Virus record (IMG/VR): IMGVR_UViG_3300006846_000014
Location: 1-64,000 of that record
DNA: 64,000 bases
Reading direction: 5' to 3' (one strand)
Origin: a virus
Every line of letters begins with the position of its first letter. The first letter of the stretch is position 1. The notes beneath the pieces were generated by a model, which ran no database searches, had not been told where the DNA came from, and saw nothing but the letters and a program-made list of their open reading frames with translations. A program made the position numbers and the translations under genes. Below, in pieces: positions 50,306 through 59,026 of the stretch.

Positions 50306-52122
50306 GCAGAGAAGCTGCAAATGCGTTCTCGCAGCTAATCGCACAGGCACAAGCGCACATCGAGGCGCTTGTGTCTTCCTGGCTTCCAGATGGCCAGAAG
50401 AAGGGCGGCAAGGAGTGGGTTGCCCGTAACGTCGTTCGCGGGGATCGCACGCCTGGAAGCTTCTCAATCAACCTTAGAACGGGCGTTTGGGCTGACTTCG
50501 CGTGCGAAGGGGTGAAGGGCAAAGACGTAATATCGCTATACGCCTACCTTAACGGGTGCGCCATGGGCGAAGCGGCCAAGGCTGTTTCAGAACAGCTTGG
50601 CCTTGGGGAGTTCAAAGTGGAAAGGGAAGATAGCAAGCCGAAGAAGAAGGCGGCCCCGGCCCCAAGCCTTAAGGTGGTTGCCACTTACGATTACACAGAC
50701 AAAACGGGCACCGTGATTTTTCAGGCTCAACGTTTGGAAGGCATGGTGGACGGCATCAAAAAGAAAACCTTTCGCCAGCGCCGCCCCGATGGGAGCGGCG
50801 GTTGGATTATGAACCTGGAAGGCGTAACGCAAGTGCCTTACCGGCTTCCAGAGCTGATCAAGGGGATTGAAGACGGCAACCTTGTCTTCATCGTGGAAGG
50901 CGAGAAGGATGTAAACAATCTGCGGCAGATAGGCATCAACGCCACGTGCAACCCGATGGGCGCGGGCAAGTGGCCGGATGAGCTGTGCCCGTGGTTTGTT
51001 GATGCGGACGTGATGATCCTTCCGGACAATGATCAGGCCGGAGACAAACACGCGCGGTTAGTTGATCGCCAGCTAACCGGCATCGCGCGCTCTGTGCGCG
51101 TTCTCGATTTACCGGGGCTTCCCGAAAAGGGGGACGCCACAGATTGGATTGAGGCGGGCGGAACCGCTGGCCAGCTTTTAGAGCTGGCCGTGGAGCAATC
51201 CGTCACCATGAAACAGCGGAGCTTCAAAAGCCGCTTTAAGGCCATGCGGTGGGGCGAAATCGAGAAGCCGGGCGGTCAAGAATACGAATGGCTAATCGAC
51301 AAGATTTTAACGCGGCAGGAAATCGCTGTCTTGGCCGGGGCTACGCAAACCGGAAAGAGCTTCATCGCCCTGCATATGTGCATGTCCATCGCACGCGGAA
51401 CCGGCTTCATGGGCCACAAGGCTTTGCGCGGCGGGATTGTCTACCAAGCCGGAGAGGGCGGCGTAGGCATCAAGCAACGGTTGCGCGCGTACCGTAAGGC
51501 GTTTGGTGTTCGCGAAGACCTGCCCTTCGTTCTGCTGCCTTCCCGCATCAATCTTTACAGGGATGAAGAAGACCTGAATGACTTGATTGAAGAGTGTAAG
51601 AACTTTGACGATGAATTCCAGGCCAATCAAGGCATTAGACTTGAGCTTATTGTAATCGACACCTACGCCACGGCCACAACCGGGGCGGATGATATTTCCG
51701 GCCGCGACGTTTCGGTATGCCTGGACCGTTGCCGCAAGCTACAGGAAGGCACTGGAGCCGCCGTGCTGCTTATCCATCATCTAAACGCAGAAGGCTCGCG
51801 GATACGCGGCCACACCAGCTTAGAGGGCAATCTCGAGAACGCCTTTATCTGCGAAATCTTGATGACCAAGCCTGAGAAGAAATCGCGCGAAGAGCCGCAG
51901 GTTATGTATGACCAGCACGGGCGCGACATTAGGGAAATGTGGGTGAAGAAACAGAAGGACGGCAAAGTGGGTGCGCGTTACCGTTATGTCCTGAACGAAG
52001 TTGACCTTGGGATAAACACGCATGGAAGCGAGATAACCTCGTGCGTGATCGGGCAACCGAACATTCCCCCGGAGCCCAAGGATTACCAGCGGCGGCCCCG
52101 CTTCCAGGGGGAAGCCGAATGA
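50302..52122 (+). CDS. Primase-helicase: Toprim plus RepA-type AAA ATPase
   Basis: 606 residues. N-terminal zinc-less primase-like region (RGDRTPGSFSINLRTGVW), Toprim domain with VEGEKD (198-203) and PDNDQAG (241-247), then a RecA/RepA-type ATPase with Walker A GATQTGKS (346-353). It opens DNA and may prime it. The lack of Cys in the N-terminal region suggests weak or no own priming. No polymerase is seen near it. Confidence 0.8.
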   Translation: MSREAANAFSQLIAQAQAHIEALVSSWLPDGQKKGGKEWVARNVVRGDRTPGSFSINLRTGVWADFACEGVKGKDVISLYAYLNGCAMGEAAKAVSEQLGLGEFKVEREDSKPKKKAAPAPSLKVVATYDYTDKTGTVIFQAQRLEGMVDGIKKKTFRQRRPDGSGGWIMNLEGVTQVPYRLPELIKGIEDGNLVFIVEGEKDVNNLRQIGINATCNPMGAGKWPDELCPWFVDADVMILPDNDQAGDKHARLVDRQLTGIARSVRVLDLPGLPEKGDATDWIEAGGTAGQLLELAVEQSVTMKQRSFKSRFKAMRWGEIEKPGGQEYEWLIDKILTRQEIAVLAGATQTGKSFIALHMCMSIARGTGFMGHKALRGGIVYQAGEGGVGIKQRLRAYRKAFGVREDLPFVLLPSRINLYRDEEDLNDLIEECKNFDDEFQANQGIRLELIVIDTYATATTGADDISGRDVSVCLDRCRKLQEGTGAAVLLIHHLNAEGSRIRGHTSLEGNLENAFICEILMTKPEKKSREEPQVMYDQHGRDIREMWVKKQKDGKVGARYRYVLNEVDLGINTHGSEITSCVIGQPNIPPEPKDYQRRPRFQGEAE

Positions 52123-52595
52123 AGCGGTACGCGCAACGCCTTAGCAACCCGAAACAGCGGCCCCGGCTTGGCGATAAGATCGAAGCCATACAGGACCGCA
52201 CCGTGCTCCTTGCGAAGGAAAAGTGGACAGCCAACGACGTGCTAACCCGGCTTATCCGCGCAACGGTGATAGTTGACCGGCTAGGCGGGGCCATGAATGT
52301 GGAGCTTCTGGAAATCCTTGCAGGCCGTATCTTTGATCACAACGGAATTGTTTTCCCGCACCACATCGATAAGGCGGGCGTTGCGATATCATGGCCTATG
52401 GAGCATGTGGGGTGCATCATACAGCGCGAGCACCTTCTGCTCTATCTGCAATGCCGCGCACGGGCGCAAAGCGTTGAGAAGATGTGCAGGGAAAAGCTGA
52501 AGGTCTCCAAGGATACAAACGAGCGCTATCGCAAGCGTGCGCTTCATGCCATCGCGGCGGCATTGAACGAAAGAGAGGTTCCGCTAGAGCTGTAA
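52119..52595 (+). CDS. Protein resembling DUF6362
   Basis: 158 residues. KWTANDVLTRLIRA near residue 35 and the C-terminal LKVSKDTNERYRKRALHAI fit DUF6362-type phage proteins with a sigma-like HTH end. Possible transcription role. The overlap with primase-helicase is 4 bases and the next start overlaps as TAATG. Confidence 0.45.
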   Translation: MKRYAQRLSNPKQRPRLGDKIEAIQDRTVLLAKEKWTANDVLTRLIRATVIVDRLGGAMNVELLEILAGRIFDHNGIVFPHHIDKAGVAISWPMEHVGCIIQREHLLLYLQCRARAQSVEKMCREKLKVSKDTNERYRKRALHAIAAALNEREVPLEL

Positions 52596-53128
52596 TGTGG
52601 GACACAAAGTCACCAACCGGGCGCACATACTTTGAAGTAGCCAAGGCCATGCGGATGCGGCATCACGAATTTGGAGAAATCCGCGAAGCTCTTCTTGCCC
52701 TTGGCATGTGCGTTTCCAAGAATGCAATAATCGGGAAGATAGACCGCGCCATCAAGCGCGGCTCTATCCCTTCAAACGTTAGGGTACACAAGAAAGACAG
52801 GCAAGACAGGGCGAAGGAAGCGGCGCGGCCGGTTGATCATCCAATCGTTGATGTGATGCGCTATATGGACGTGAAGCATCCAACGCTTTTCAATATCTCG
52901 GAAGGCCAATGCAGCTATCTGGGATGTGATATCGGAATGGTTGGCTTCCTGTGCTGCGGAGCCCCTACGTTACCAGGGCGGTCATTCTGCGAAGCGCATC
53001 ACAGGCTTACACGCTCTCCCACAAGGCCGCTTAACATTGATGCTCTTATAGCCTGCTACTGCGGTGGGGTTGCGGCGCGGGGGAAAACCAAGCAATATAA
53101 TTGGCGTAGGAAGACGAAAAAATCCTAG
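52595..53128 (+). CDS. GcrA-family transcription regulator
   Basis: 177 residues. In alphaproteobacteria GcrA binds methylated GANTC sites and sigma70-RNA polymerase to set S-phase genes. N-terminal HTH (VSKNAIIGKIDR, 40-51) and the Cys-rich C-terminal motif (CSYLGCDIG then CCGAPTLPGRSFCEAHH, 106-136) are both seen. The first ~25 residues lack the usual W-T-E/D-ER start. It may redirect host RNA polymerase. Confidence 0.7.
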   Translation: MWDTKSPTGRTYFEVAKAMRMRHHEFGEIREALLALGMCVSKNAIIGKIDRAIKRGSIPSNVRVHKKDRQDRAKEAARPVDHPIVDVMRYMDVKHPTLFNISEGQCSYLGCDIGMVGFLCCGAPTLPGRSFCEAHHRLTRSPTRPLNIDALIACYCGGVAARGKTKQYNWRRKTKKS

Positions 53129-53278
53129 GCACAAGATTGTAAGGCAGGCGGCCAGCTATGGGATTGATGGGCCGCACCTTTTGGAGGGCATAGCCATGTA
53201 ACCGCTACGCAGAACAGAACGTGACCTAATCTTCGCAGGTTGCCGTTCTTTGATTTCTCATGTTTGGTTTCTCAAACT

Positions 53279-53305
53279 GCCCGGCTTCAGCCGGGCTTTT
53301 TTTAG
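53279..53305 (+). terminator. Strong intrinsic terminator
   Basis: GCCCGGC (53279-53285), TTCA loop, GCCGGGC (53290-53296) and TTTTTTTAG. It ends the 49.4-53.1 kb unit. Confidence 0.88.
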
Positions 53306-53352
53306 ACATAACCTATGTCACAACACTACGTCATGGTTAACACAGGCTTGCG

Positions 53353-53390
53353 ATGGGGTTGCGGCGCTTTCTGCATTTTGCTATATAAAA
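53353..53390 (+). promoter_or_regulatory. Rightward promoter candidate
   Basis: ATGGGGTTGCGG (53353-53364) with TTGCGG as -35, a 17-base spacer and TATATA (53382-53387). It follows the terminator and precedes the tail-Z to small-protein block. The 417-base gap 53129-53545 otherwise holds no clear gene; a 49-codon frame (53400-53546, AAGGG upstream) could be a leader. Confidence 0.6.
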
Positions 53391-53587
53391 AAGGGTAAGA
53401 TGCGAAATTGTAGCCAAGGGGCCGAAACTATCCCCCCAGCTAGGCCCTATCCGAAATCGCAGCTTACAAGCCTTTGCAGCCGGACTGATGTCTTGCGTTC
53501 CGCGCCGGTTGTAATTGTTCTCCCTCCCTGCCCCGCCCTGGTGTAATGGCCAGCGGCGGGGCTCCTGTTATTTGGGGCCTGATCATC

Positions 53588-54133
53588 ATGGCAATGATCG
53601 TTATCCAGCCCCTTGACCACGTTATGGCTACCTATTCAGCCGCCCTAATGGCGCTTGGCGCTGGTAAGGGCAAGGTGGTTATGGTGCGCGCCGTAAATCA
53701 CGAAGGGCGCAAAACATTCACTGCGGTGAAGCGGGCGCTTGCTGTGCAAACCGGCTTCCCGCGCGGCTTCATCGCCAAGGCAACGAAATTCGTTCCGGCG
53801 CGCATAGCTGGCTCGGCCATCGAAGCTAAGATTGTGGGGCGCGGTGGCCCCATGTCCCTGAAATACTATTCGCCCAAACAGATGTCGTGGGGCGTTCTGG
53901 CCAAGACGCCGCAAGCCAGATATCCAAGCGCTTTTGGTGCGCCGGGCGATAACGTCTATCTAGGCGGCCACGTGTTCAAGCGGGCCGGGCGGCCCCGCTT
54001 CCCCATCGTTAAGCAGATGGGGCCTGGACTTGCCGATGAATTGGTGAAAGGTGCAAGCTTGGCCGCTTTCCATAGGGGCGTCCAGGGCATCGGTCAGCGC
54101 GTTCTTCATGAGCTGGCGAGAATGCTGCCATAG
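53588..54133 (+). CDS. Tail completion protein, GPZ-like
   Basis: 181 residues from ATG 53588; ATG 53546 lies in a GCCCCGCC/GGCGGGGC hairpin (53530-53562) and seems less likely. VIQPLDHVMATYSAALMAL, then VVMVRAVNHEGRKTFTAVKR and the C-terminal LARMLP are like the prophage minor tail protein Z family. It is far from the other tail genes. Confidence 0.6.
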   Translation: MAMIVIQPLDHVMATYSAALMALGAGKGKVVMVRAVNHEGRKTFTAVKRALAVQTGFPRGFIAKATKFVPARIAGSAIEAKIVGRGGPMSLKYYSPKQMSWGVLAKTPQARYPSAFGAPGDNVYLGGHVFKRAGRPRFPIVKQMGPGLADELVKGASLAAFHRGVQGIGQRVLHELARMLP

Positions 54134-54144
54134 GAGACGACAAC

Positions 54145-54567
54145 ATGGCCACGGCGAGACGCACTGCGCGTCAGCCGAACAACGGCAACGTTGACACCAT
54201 GCTTCTGGAGAGCCGCTTTGACGCGCTTGAAGGCGTGGTGGAAGAAGTGCGCGCGGACGTTTCCGCACTGCGAAAGGATATCACAGACGTAAGCCGCACG
54301 GCCGACAAGGCCGGAGAGGGTACGGTTAAGTGGGGTCAGATCGCGGGCGCAATCATATCAACGCTCATCATAGCGGGTGGTGTGAACCAATGGCTTGATT
54401 GGTATTCAGCCAAGGTGAACGCGCCGCTTATTGAGCAATCAAGGCGCACTGAAGTTCAGCTAGATGAAATCCGCCGCAAAACCGAAGAGCGGCAGGCGGC
54501 GGCGATAAACCGGCTTGAGGGAGAAATCTCCGAGCTAAAGCACAAGCTGTATTTGCGTAAGGATTGA
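54145..54567 (+). CDS. Membrane-anchored coiled-coil protein
   Basis: 140 residues. Coiled coil (~20-60), one transmembrane segment ([19 protein letters not shown]), second coiled coil (~95-140). Good AGGAG upstream. Could be a spanin-like or holin-associated protein; unproven. Confidence 0.5.
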   Translation: MATARRTARQPNNGNVDTMLLESRFDALEGVVEEVRADVSALRKDITDVSRTADKAGEGTVKWGQIAGAIISTLIIAGGVNQWLDWYSAKVNAPLIEQSRRTEVQLDEIRRKTEERQAAAINRLEGEISELKHKLYLRKD

Positions 54568-54586
54568 CGGGGTTCATAGCAAGGCT

Positions 54587-55093
54587 ATGGCTGGAAGTGT
54601 TAACAAGGTGATTTTGGTTGGCAACCTTGGGGCAGACCCCGAGGTGCGCCAGACGCAGGGCGGCAAGGTTGCGAACATGCGGCTTGCTTGCTCCGAAACC
54701 TGGAAAGACAAGAACACAGGCGAACGGCGCGAGAAAACCGAGTGGGTTTCCGTGGTGGTCTGGGGCGATGGTATTGCCAGCGTGTGCGAAAACTATCTCG
54801 CCAAGGGCTCCAAGGTGTACATCGAGGGTTCCTTGCAAACGCGCAAGTGGGAAGATCAGAACGGCAACGAGCGCTATTCAACCGAAGTGGTTGTAACCGG
54901 CTTCAAGGGGCAGATTGTGCTCTTGGATAAGCCGCCACAGGGCGAAGCGCGCGGCGGCGGTGGTGAACGCGGCGGCCCCTACAAGAGCGAGAACAGCGGC
55001 GAAAGGGCGGGGCGTGGCGCTGATGGAAGGCGGCCCCGCAACAATCCGGCCCCGGACACGGCCAAAGAGATAGACGATGAAATTCCCTTTTAA
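54587..55093 (+). CDS. ssb: Single-stranded DNA-binding protein
   Basis: 168 residues. OB fold with [30 protein letters not shown] and [12 protein letters not shown], a Gly/Arg-rich linker and the acidic tip DDEIPF for partner binding. A standard bacterial-type SSB. Confidence 0.92.
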   Translation: MAGSVNKVILVGNLGADPEVRQTQGGKVANMRLACSETWKDKNTGERREKTEWVSVVVWGDGIASVCENYLAKGSKVYIEGSLQTRKWEDQNGNERYSTEVVVTGFKGQIVLLDKPPQGEARGGGGERGGPYKSENSGERAGRGADGRRPRNNPAPDTAKEIDDEIPF

Positions 55094-55123
55094 TTCAAGG
55101 GGATAGAGCAGAAAGGGCAAGGC

Positions 55124-55381
55124 GTGGAAGAAATATCCGTTAAGGGAAGGCGCTTCATGCTGCGCATGAGCGCACATGGCTTGCGCTTCGAACATGGCCC
55201 CTTGCGTATCGAGAGAAGCCGAAGCGCTTCCAATGGCTGGCTTGCCTTCCATGCGGCCCCGCTTGGGCCGCAAATCGGATACTATCTCAAGGCAAAGGAT
55301 GGTAAAAAGCCGATACGCTTTAGAACGCCAATAGAAGCCGCTACAGCCGCGTTTGAAGTTTGGGGTGCTACCACCCCATGA
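55124..55381 (+). CDS. Hypothetical small protein
   Basis: 85 residues from GTG 55124 with GAAAGGG upstream. Beta-rich (GRRFMLRMSAHGLRF). Its stop overlaps the next ATG. Not recognised. Confidence 0.45.
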   Translation: MEEISVKGRRFMLRMSAHGLRFEHGPLRIERSRSASNGWLAFHAAPLGPQIGYYLKAKDGKKPIRFRTPIEAATAAFEVWGATTP

Positions 55382-55686
55382 AAGTTGATAAGCGGCTGTG
55401 GAGGGCTGTAAACCGGCCTAGCGGGCAAGTTTGGCGACACGGTAGCCTAGAGGTGTTCGTGGTGCTTGCTGACCCCAATTCAACCCCGTATCGGGCACGC
55501 AATCTGGAGCTAGGCGTGCAAACGGTTCTTATGGACAAAAACGGCCGGGTTGCGCGCTTCCCAACGCAGCAAGCCGCCGCGCGTGCAGCGGTACGGGAGT
55601 GGCTTAATGCGCCTTATCATCCTGGAGAGCCCGTACAGCGGAAATCGCCGCGCAAACATGGCCTATCTAAGGGCTTGTTTACGTGA
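55378..55686 (+). CDS. Hypothetical small protein
   Basis: 102 residues. Basic, beta then helix (LEVFVVLADPNSTPYRARN). The C-terminal third overlaps the next gene by 80 bases. Not recognised. Confidence 0.45.
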   Translation: MKVDKRLWRAVNRPSGQVWRHGSLEVFVVLADPNSTPYRARNLELGVQTVLMDKNGRVARFPTQQAAARAAVREWLNAPYHPGEPVQRKSPRKHGLSKGLFT

Positions 55687-55933
55687 CAGCCTTTTACGCG
55701 GCGAAGCGCCTTACGCTTCGCACGCGATCTATACGCAACCCGGCATCCTGCGGGATGAAGTGCCAGACGAGAGAAGCCTAGGCATAGAAGCGGGCTTCGC
55801 ATGGCATCGATGTGCAGATGCGTCTGTAGTTTATTACGACCTTGGCGTAAGCGCGGGCATGCGGTTAGGCATTGCCAACGCCAAAAGACTGGGAATTCCA
55901 GTAGTTTGGAGGTCTCTCATTAGTAGAGGTTAG
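55607..55933 (+). CDS. DUF7768-like protein (nucleoside-deoxyribosyltransferase-like fold)
   Basis: 108 residues. [58 protein letters not shown] resemble the small phage family related to nucleoside 2-deoxyribosyltransferase folds (ESPY...SH...D.G.S.GM). Activity is unknown. Confidence 0.6.
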   Translation: MRLIILESPYSGNRRANMAYLRACLRDSLLRGEAPYASHAIYTQPGILRDEVPDERSLGIEAGFAWHRCADASVVYYDLGVSAGMRLGIANAKRLGIPVVWRSLISRG

Positions 55934-55941
55934 TATCCATT

Positions 55942-56451
55942 ATGAGCGGGAATGTTATTCCGTTCTTCTCCGTAGTTGGCCGCGTGAAGTTCTATGACAC
56001 CGCAAAGGGTTTCGGCTTCATCACAACAGCGGCAGGCGACGCCATGGTGCACCATACGGTTGCCGAAGATTGGCCGTTGCCCGTAGGCGCAACGGTTCAG
56101 GCCAAGGCGTTTTACTTCAAGGGCGATCAACTGCGCGTCTCAGAAATCATCCACGTGGATGAGAGCACGGCAGTTGAAGCCCCGGCCCCACAGCCGAAGA
56201 GCTACGCCGCGCCGCGCAACACGGTGGAAGCAACTTCCGATTGGGAGCTGGGAGAATGCAAGTGGTTCAACCGGCTTAAGGGCTTTGGCTTCATCGTTGT
56301 GCCCGGCATGCCTGATGCATTCGTGCATATTCAGACCCTACGCCGTTGCGGCATTGCCGCGCTCGGCACGGGCAAACAGGTTTGGGTGCGCTATGGTTGG
56401 GCGCGTGGCAAGTTATGCGTTGGTGACGTGGCCTATGATAAACCCGAATGA
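55942..56451 (+). CDS. Tandem cold-shock-domain protein
   Basis: 169 residues. Two CSDs: [16 protein letters not shown] (~22-40) and [17 protein letters not shown] (~113-129), joined by a Pro/Ala linker. RNA-chaperone type. Two-domain CSD proteins are typical of alphaproteobacteria. Stop overlaps the next ATG. Confidence 0.85.
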   Translation: MSGNVIPFFSVVGRVKFYDTAKGFGFITTAAGDAMVHHTVAEDWPLPVGATVQAKAFYFKGDQLRVSEIIHVDESTAVEAPAPQPKSYAAPRNTVEATSDWELGECKWFNRLKGFGFIVVPGMPDAFVHIQTLRRCGIAALGTGKQVWVRYGWARGKLCVGDVAYDKPE

Positions 56452-56837
56452 GAAAGCAAGGGCGCACCCCGCCGCGTGGCTTTGGTGAAGCCGAAGCTTT
56501 AACCAAAGCCTTTCCCGCCGCTACCATCTGGGATGATTTAGACAGGCTGCTATCCCCAAGCATCCGCATAGAGTTGTTGCGCCGGATACGTCAGCTCATC
56601 CTTGATCAGTTTCCTGATTACGATAGCGGCGAAGGTTTGCCGGGCGGAATGATTTTCAGCGTTCACTTCCTGCCCCGCTGCAACCGGCTCCACTTCAAGT
56701 TCGCCATGGAATGCTCGCCCCACGTGGTTGGCAGCTATTTTGTGGAAAGGCCGCTTACGACATGGCTTAACGCTATGCGGGCCGTGATCGCACAAAGGCG
56801 GGCCGAAATGATCAAGGCCGCGCTTAAAAAGAGGTAG
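56448..56837 (+). CDS. Hypothetical protein
   Basis: 129 residues, basic (KKR tail), helical start and beta centre ([20 protein letters not shown]). Begins in an ATGA overlap. Not recognised. Confidence 0.45.
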   Translation: MRKQGRTPPRGFGEAEALTKAFPAATIWDDLDRLLSPSIRIELLRRIRQLILDQFPDYDSGEGLPGGMIFSVHFLPRCNRLHFKFAMECSPHVVGSYFVERPLTTWLNAMRAVIAQRRAEMIKAALKKR

Positions 56838-56840
56838 GCC

Positions 56841-57392
56841 ATGCGGAAACTATTCGAACTTATCGCATCCTTCATTGCGCTTTTCGCGCGCAAGCCAGCG
56901 GAACCGTCTCCCCAACAGGAGCCGTTACCGTCTCCGCCTTCCATCCCTGTAACGGGCGTTAACCCGCCCTGGTATGATATCGCGCTGGAAGACCTTGGGA
57001 TTGCGGAAATTCCCGGTTCCAAGTCAAACCCCGATATCATGCGCGCTTGGCAGTATGTGCCCGGCTACAAGCCAACGGATGATAGCGTTGACGCATGGTG
57101 TAGCGCCAAGGCCAATGAATGGATGGGACGCGCTGGCCACGTAGGCACGGGCAAGGCCAACGCGCGGTCCTGGCTTACATGGGGCCGCAAGCTTGATATC
57201 CCCCGTCTTGGGGCCGTGGTGGTGTTCTGGCGCGGAAGCCCAAGCGGTTGGCAAGGCCACGTTGCCTTGTACGTTGGCCCTGGCAAAGACGGCAAAATCA
57301 TGGTTCTAGGCGGCAACCAAAGCAACAAGGTTTCCGTTGCGGAATACCCTGCAAATCAGGTTCTAGGATACCGCTGGCCAAGTGCTGCATGA
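56841..57392 (+). CDS. Second endolysin, TIGR02594/CHAP-NlpC type
   Basis: 183 residues. The N-terminus has a hydrophobic anchor (LFELIASFIALFA) and a Pro-rich linker. The catalytic part, with DAWCSAKANEWMG (Cys) and WQGHVALYVG (His), matches the TIGR02594 cysteine-peptidase-like amidase family. It is a different lysin class from the GH19 gene near 32.5 kb. Confidence 0.75.
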   Translation: MRKLFELIASFIALFARKPAEPSPQQEPLPSPPSIPVTGVNPPWYDIALEDLGIAEIPGSKSNPDIMRAWQYVPGYKPTDDSVDAWCSAKANEWMGRAGHVGTGKANARSWLTWGRKLDIPRLGAVVVFWRGSPSGWQGHVALYVGPGKDGKIMVLGGNQSNKVSVAEYPANQVLGYRWPSAA

Positions 57393-57885
57393 TCCGCCGT
57401 CCCATTGGGACTATCTGTTCCTTGACATGGCTACCCGCGTGGCAAGGGAGAGCAAAGACCCTTCCACGCAGGTTGGCTGCGTTCTGGTAGGGCCTGGAAA
57501 GGAAGGGCTTGGCTTTTCCTTTAACGGCCTGCCCCGTGGCGTGGATGATACGGAAAGGCGTCTTCACAACCGTGCCATAAAGTACCGCATGATTGTTCAC
57601 GCTGAGCAGAACATGATTGCAACGGCGGCGCGCATGGGCATCACCACCTTGAACTGTTCCATGTACATGGCCGCGCGCAATCTGCAATGCATGGTTTGGG
57701 GTGGTTATCCGTGCGACCAATGTGCCGCATCAATCGTGCAGGCCGGTATCCGTGAGTTTGTGTCTTGGGATATGAAAGCGCCAGACCCACGATGGGGAAG
57801 GAATTCCCATTATGCGCGGGATATCTTCGCCGAAGCTGGCGTCTTGTTCCGCACGGTTTCCTTCTATCCAGACTTAACCGCGTAA
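57382..57885 (+). CDS. Deoxycytidylate deaminase
   Basis: 167 residues. Zinc-site motifs HAEQN (73-77) and PCDQCA (110-115); WDYLFLDMATRVARESKDPS and QVGCVLVGP are as in dCMP deaminases. Gives dUMP for ThyX. Start GTG 57382 overlaps the endolysin by 11 bases. A hairpin lies downstream (57896-57918). Confidence 0.85.
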   Translation: MLHDPPSHWDYLFLDMATRVARESKDPSTQVGCVLVGPGKEGLGFSFNGLPRGVDDTERRLHNRAIKYRMIVHAEQNMIATAARMGITTLNCSMYMAARNLQCMVWGGYPCDQCAASIVQAGIREFVSWDMKAPDPRWGRNSHYARDIFAEAGVLFRTVSFYPDLTA

Positions 57886-57934
57886 ACCATAATCGCACGG
57901 CGCGGTTGCGCCCGTGCGCTAAAGGGCAATGCTT

Positions 57935-58255
57935 ATGCATCAGGGCATGTGGAACAAGTTTGTCTGTGCGCACATTGTGGCGCTGTCCTATTGTGGAGAG
58001 CGGCAGATGGCCACGATACAGCTATATGGCGATGAGGCCGCAAGCTGGCGCGGGGCCATCGAACTGGCCAGCTTGATTGATCCAGATGTCCAGGTTGTAA
58101 CCTGTATCAACGAGATTGGCGAAGCCACAACAATGTCGCGCGTTGATAGCGGCATTGGGCCGAAGCAATGGGGCTTCGCACATGAGGCGGCCCATGAAAA
58201 ACCTACTGGCATTGATTGGGATAATCGCCGCGCTAGCCCTCGCAGTAGCCGTTAG
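57935..58255 (+). CDS. Hypothetical protein
   Basis: 106 residues from ATG 57935 (AAAGGG 8 bases upstream); ATG 58007 with GGAGAG is an alternative that gives an 82-residue protein. Mixed content (LASLIDPDVQVVTCINEIG). Not recognised. Confidence 0.4.
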   Translation: MHQGMWNKFVCAHIVALSYCGERQMATIQLYGDEAASWRGAIELASLIDPDVQVVTCINEIGEATTMSRVDSGIGPKQWGFAHEAAHEKPTGIDWDNRRASPRSSR

Positions 58256-58358
58256 CGCCGCAATCGAAACGGGAAGGGAGTTGCATCAATGTCAGGCAAG
58301 AAAGCCGCCACAGTGCACAAGCGCGGCATTAGCGGCCCTGTGTGTGAGAAAAAGATAG
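58194..58358 (+). CDS. Short single-pass membrane protein
   Basis: 54 residues. LLALIGIIAALALAVAVSA is a clear membrane segment, then a Cys-rich tail (CQARKPPQCTSAALAALC). Overlaps both neighbours. Confidence 0.45.
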   Translation: MKNLLALIGIIAALALAVAVSAAIETGRELHQCQARKPPQCTSAALAALCVRKR

Positions 58359-58465
58359 GGCCGAAATCGCCTGACAAGATAGCAATTGGTTGGGGAGAGG
58401 TGAACTGCGGCGCGTGCTTGGTGCACAAGCCGGAACCCATCGCAAGGAAAGGCAAGCGAAAGTGA
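58289..58465 (+). CDS. Short basic Cys-containing protein (58 residues)
   Basis: ATG 58289 with GGGAAGGGAG upstream; Lys-rich (KKIGPKSPDK) with C-x2-C (CGAC). Its TGA overlaps the next GTG. Not recognised. Confidence 0.45.
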   Translation: MSGKKAATVHKRGISGPVCEKKIGPKSPDKIAIGWGEVNCGACLVHKPEPIARKGKRK

Positions 58466-58842
58466 CGCTTTTAGCCGAATTCCGCAACCAACCTGAGTTG
58501 GGTTGCGGCATATGCGAAATCAGCTATAGCGTAAGGATACGCACGGGCACCGTGTTTGTGGCCCGAAACGCACACCTAGCCGATATTGGCGCGATCATAG
58601 CCCTGTTTCGGCAATGGGATACGCTGGTTTCCATGGTGCTTGTGTATGGCCAAGATGGCACCCAATACCGCGCGGGGCTTAACCCCGAAAGCGGTATCTG
58701 GCGCATGGACCACGGCAATGGGGCCACGTGCGGCGAAGACAGGCGCAACTATGCCAACAAGCTGGCGCATTACACGCACGAGCTGACCCAAGATGGCCGG
58801 AAACCCTGGGAGGATAGCGCAACAGATGATTACCACTTCTAA
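58462..58842 (+). CDS. Hypothetical protein
   Basis: 126 residues from GTG 58462, in the GTGA overlap with the previous stop. Beta-rich (YSVRIRTGTVFVARN and LVSMVLVYGQDGTQYRAG). Not recognised. Confidence 0.45.
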   Translation: MTLLAEFRNQPELGCGICEISYSVRIRTGTVFVARNAHLADIGAIIALFRQWDTLVSMVLVYGQDGTQYRAGLNPESGIWRMDHGNGATCGEDRRNYANKLAHYTHELTQDGRKPWEDSATDDYHF

Positions 58843-59026
58843 CATTGTGGAAGGCGTGCAAACCGTTCGCGTGGGCAACCACCCGCGCGTGTTCCCCACC
58901 ACGGAAGGCGTGCGTTGCTGCGATTGCGGCACGGCGTGGCGTCCTGGTGATCGCATCAGCGGCCCATGCGTTAGCCGCGATCCCCGCCCCACAGATGTTA
59001 ACCCGGAAACCGGAGACGCGATCTAA
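58826..59026 (+). CDS. Small zinc-ribbon-like protein
   Basis: 66 residues. CCDCGTAW and CVSRD give a possible C4-type site. Overlaps both neighbours by 1-17 bases. Confidence 0.45.
   Translation: MITTSNIVEGVQTVRVGNHPRVFPTTEGVRCCDCGTAWRPGDRISGPCVSRDPRPTDVNPETGDAI

Noticed and set aside
53400-53546. 49-codon frame after the promoter
   Set aside because: Has AAGGG and a TAATG link, but Pro/Cys-rich content looks non-coding; mentioned only as possible leader.
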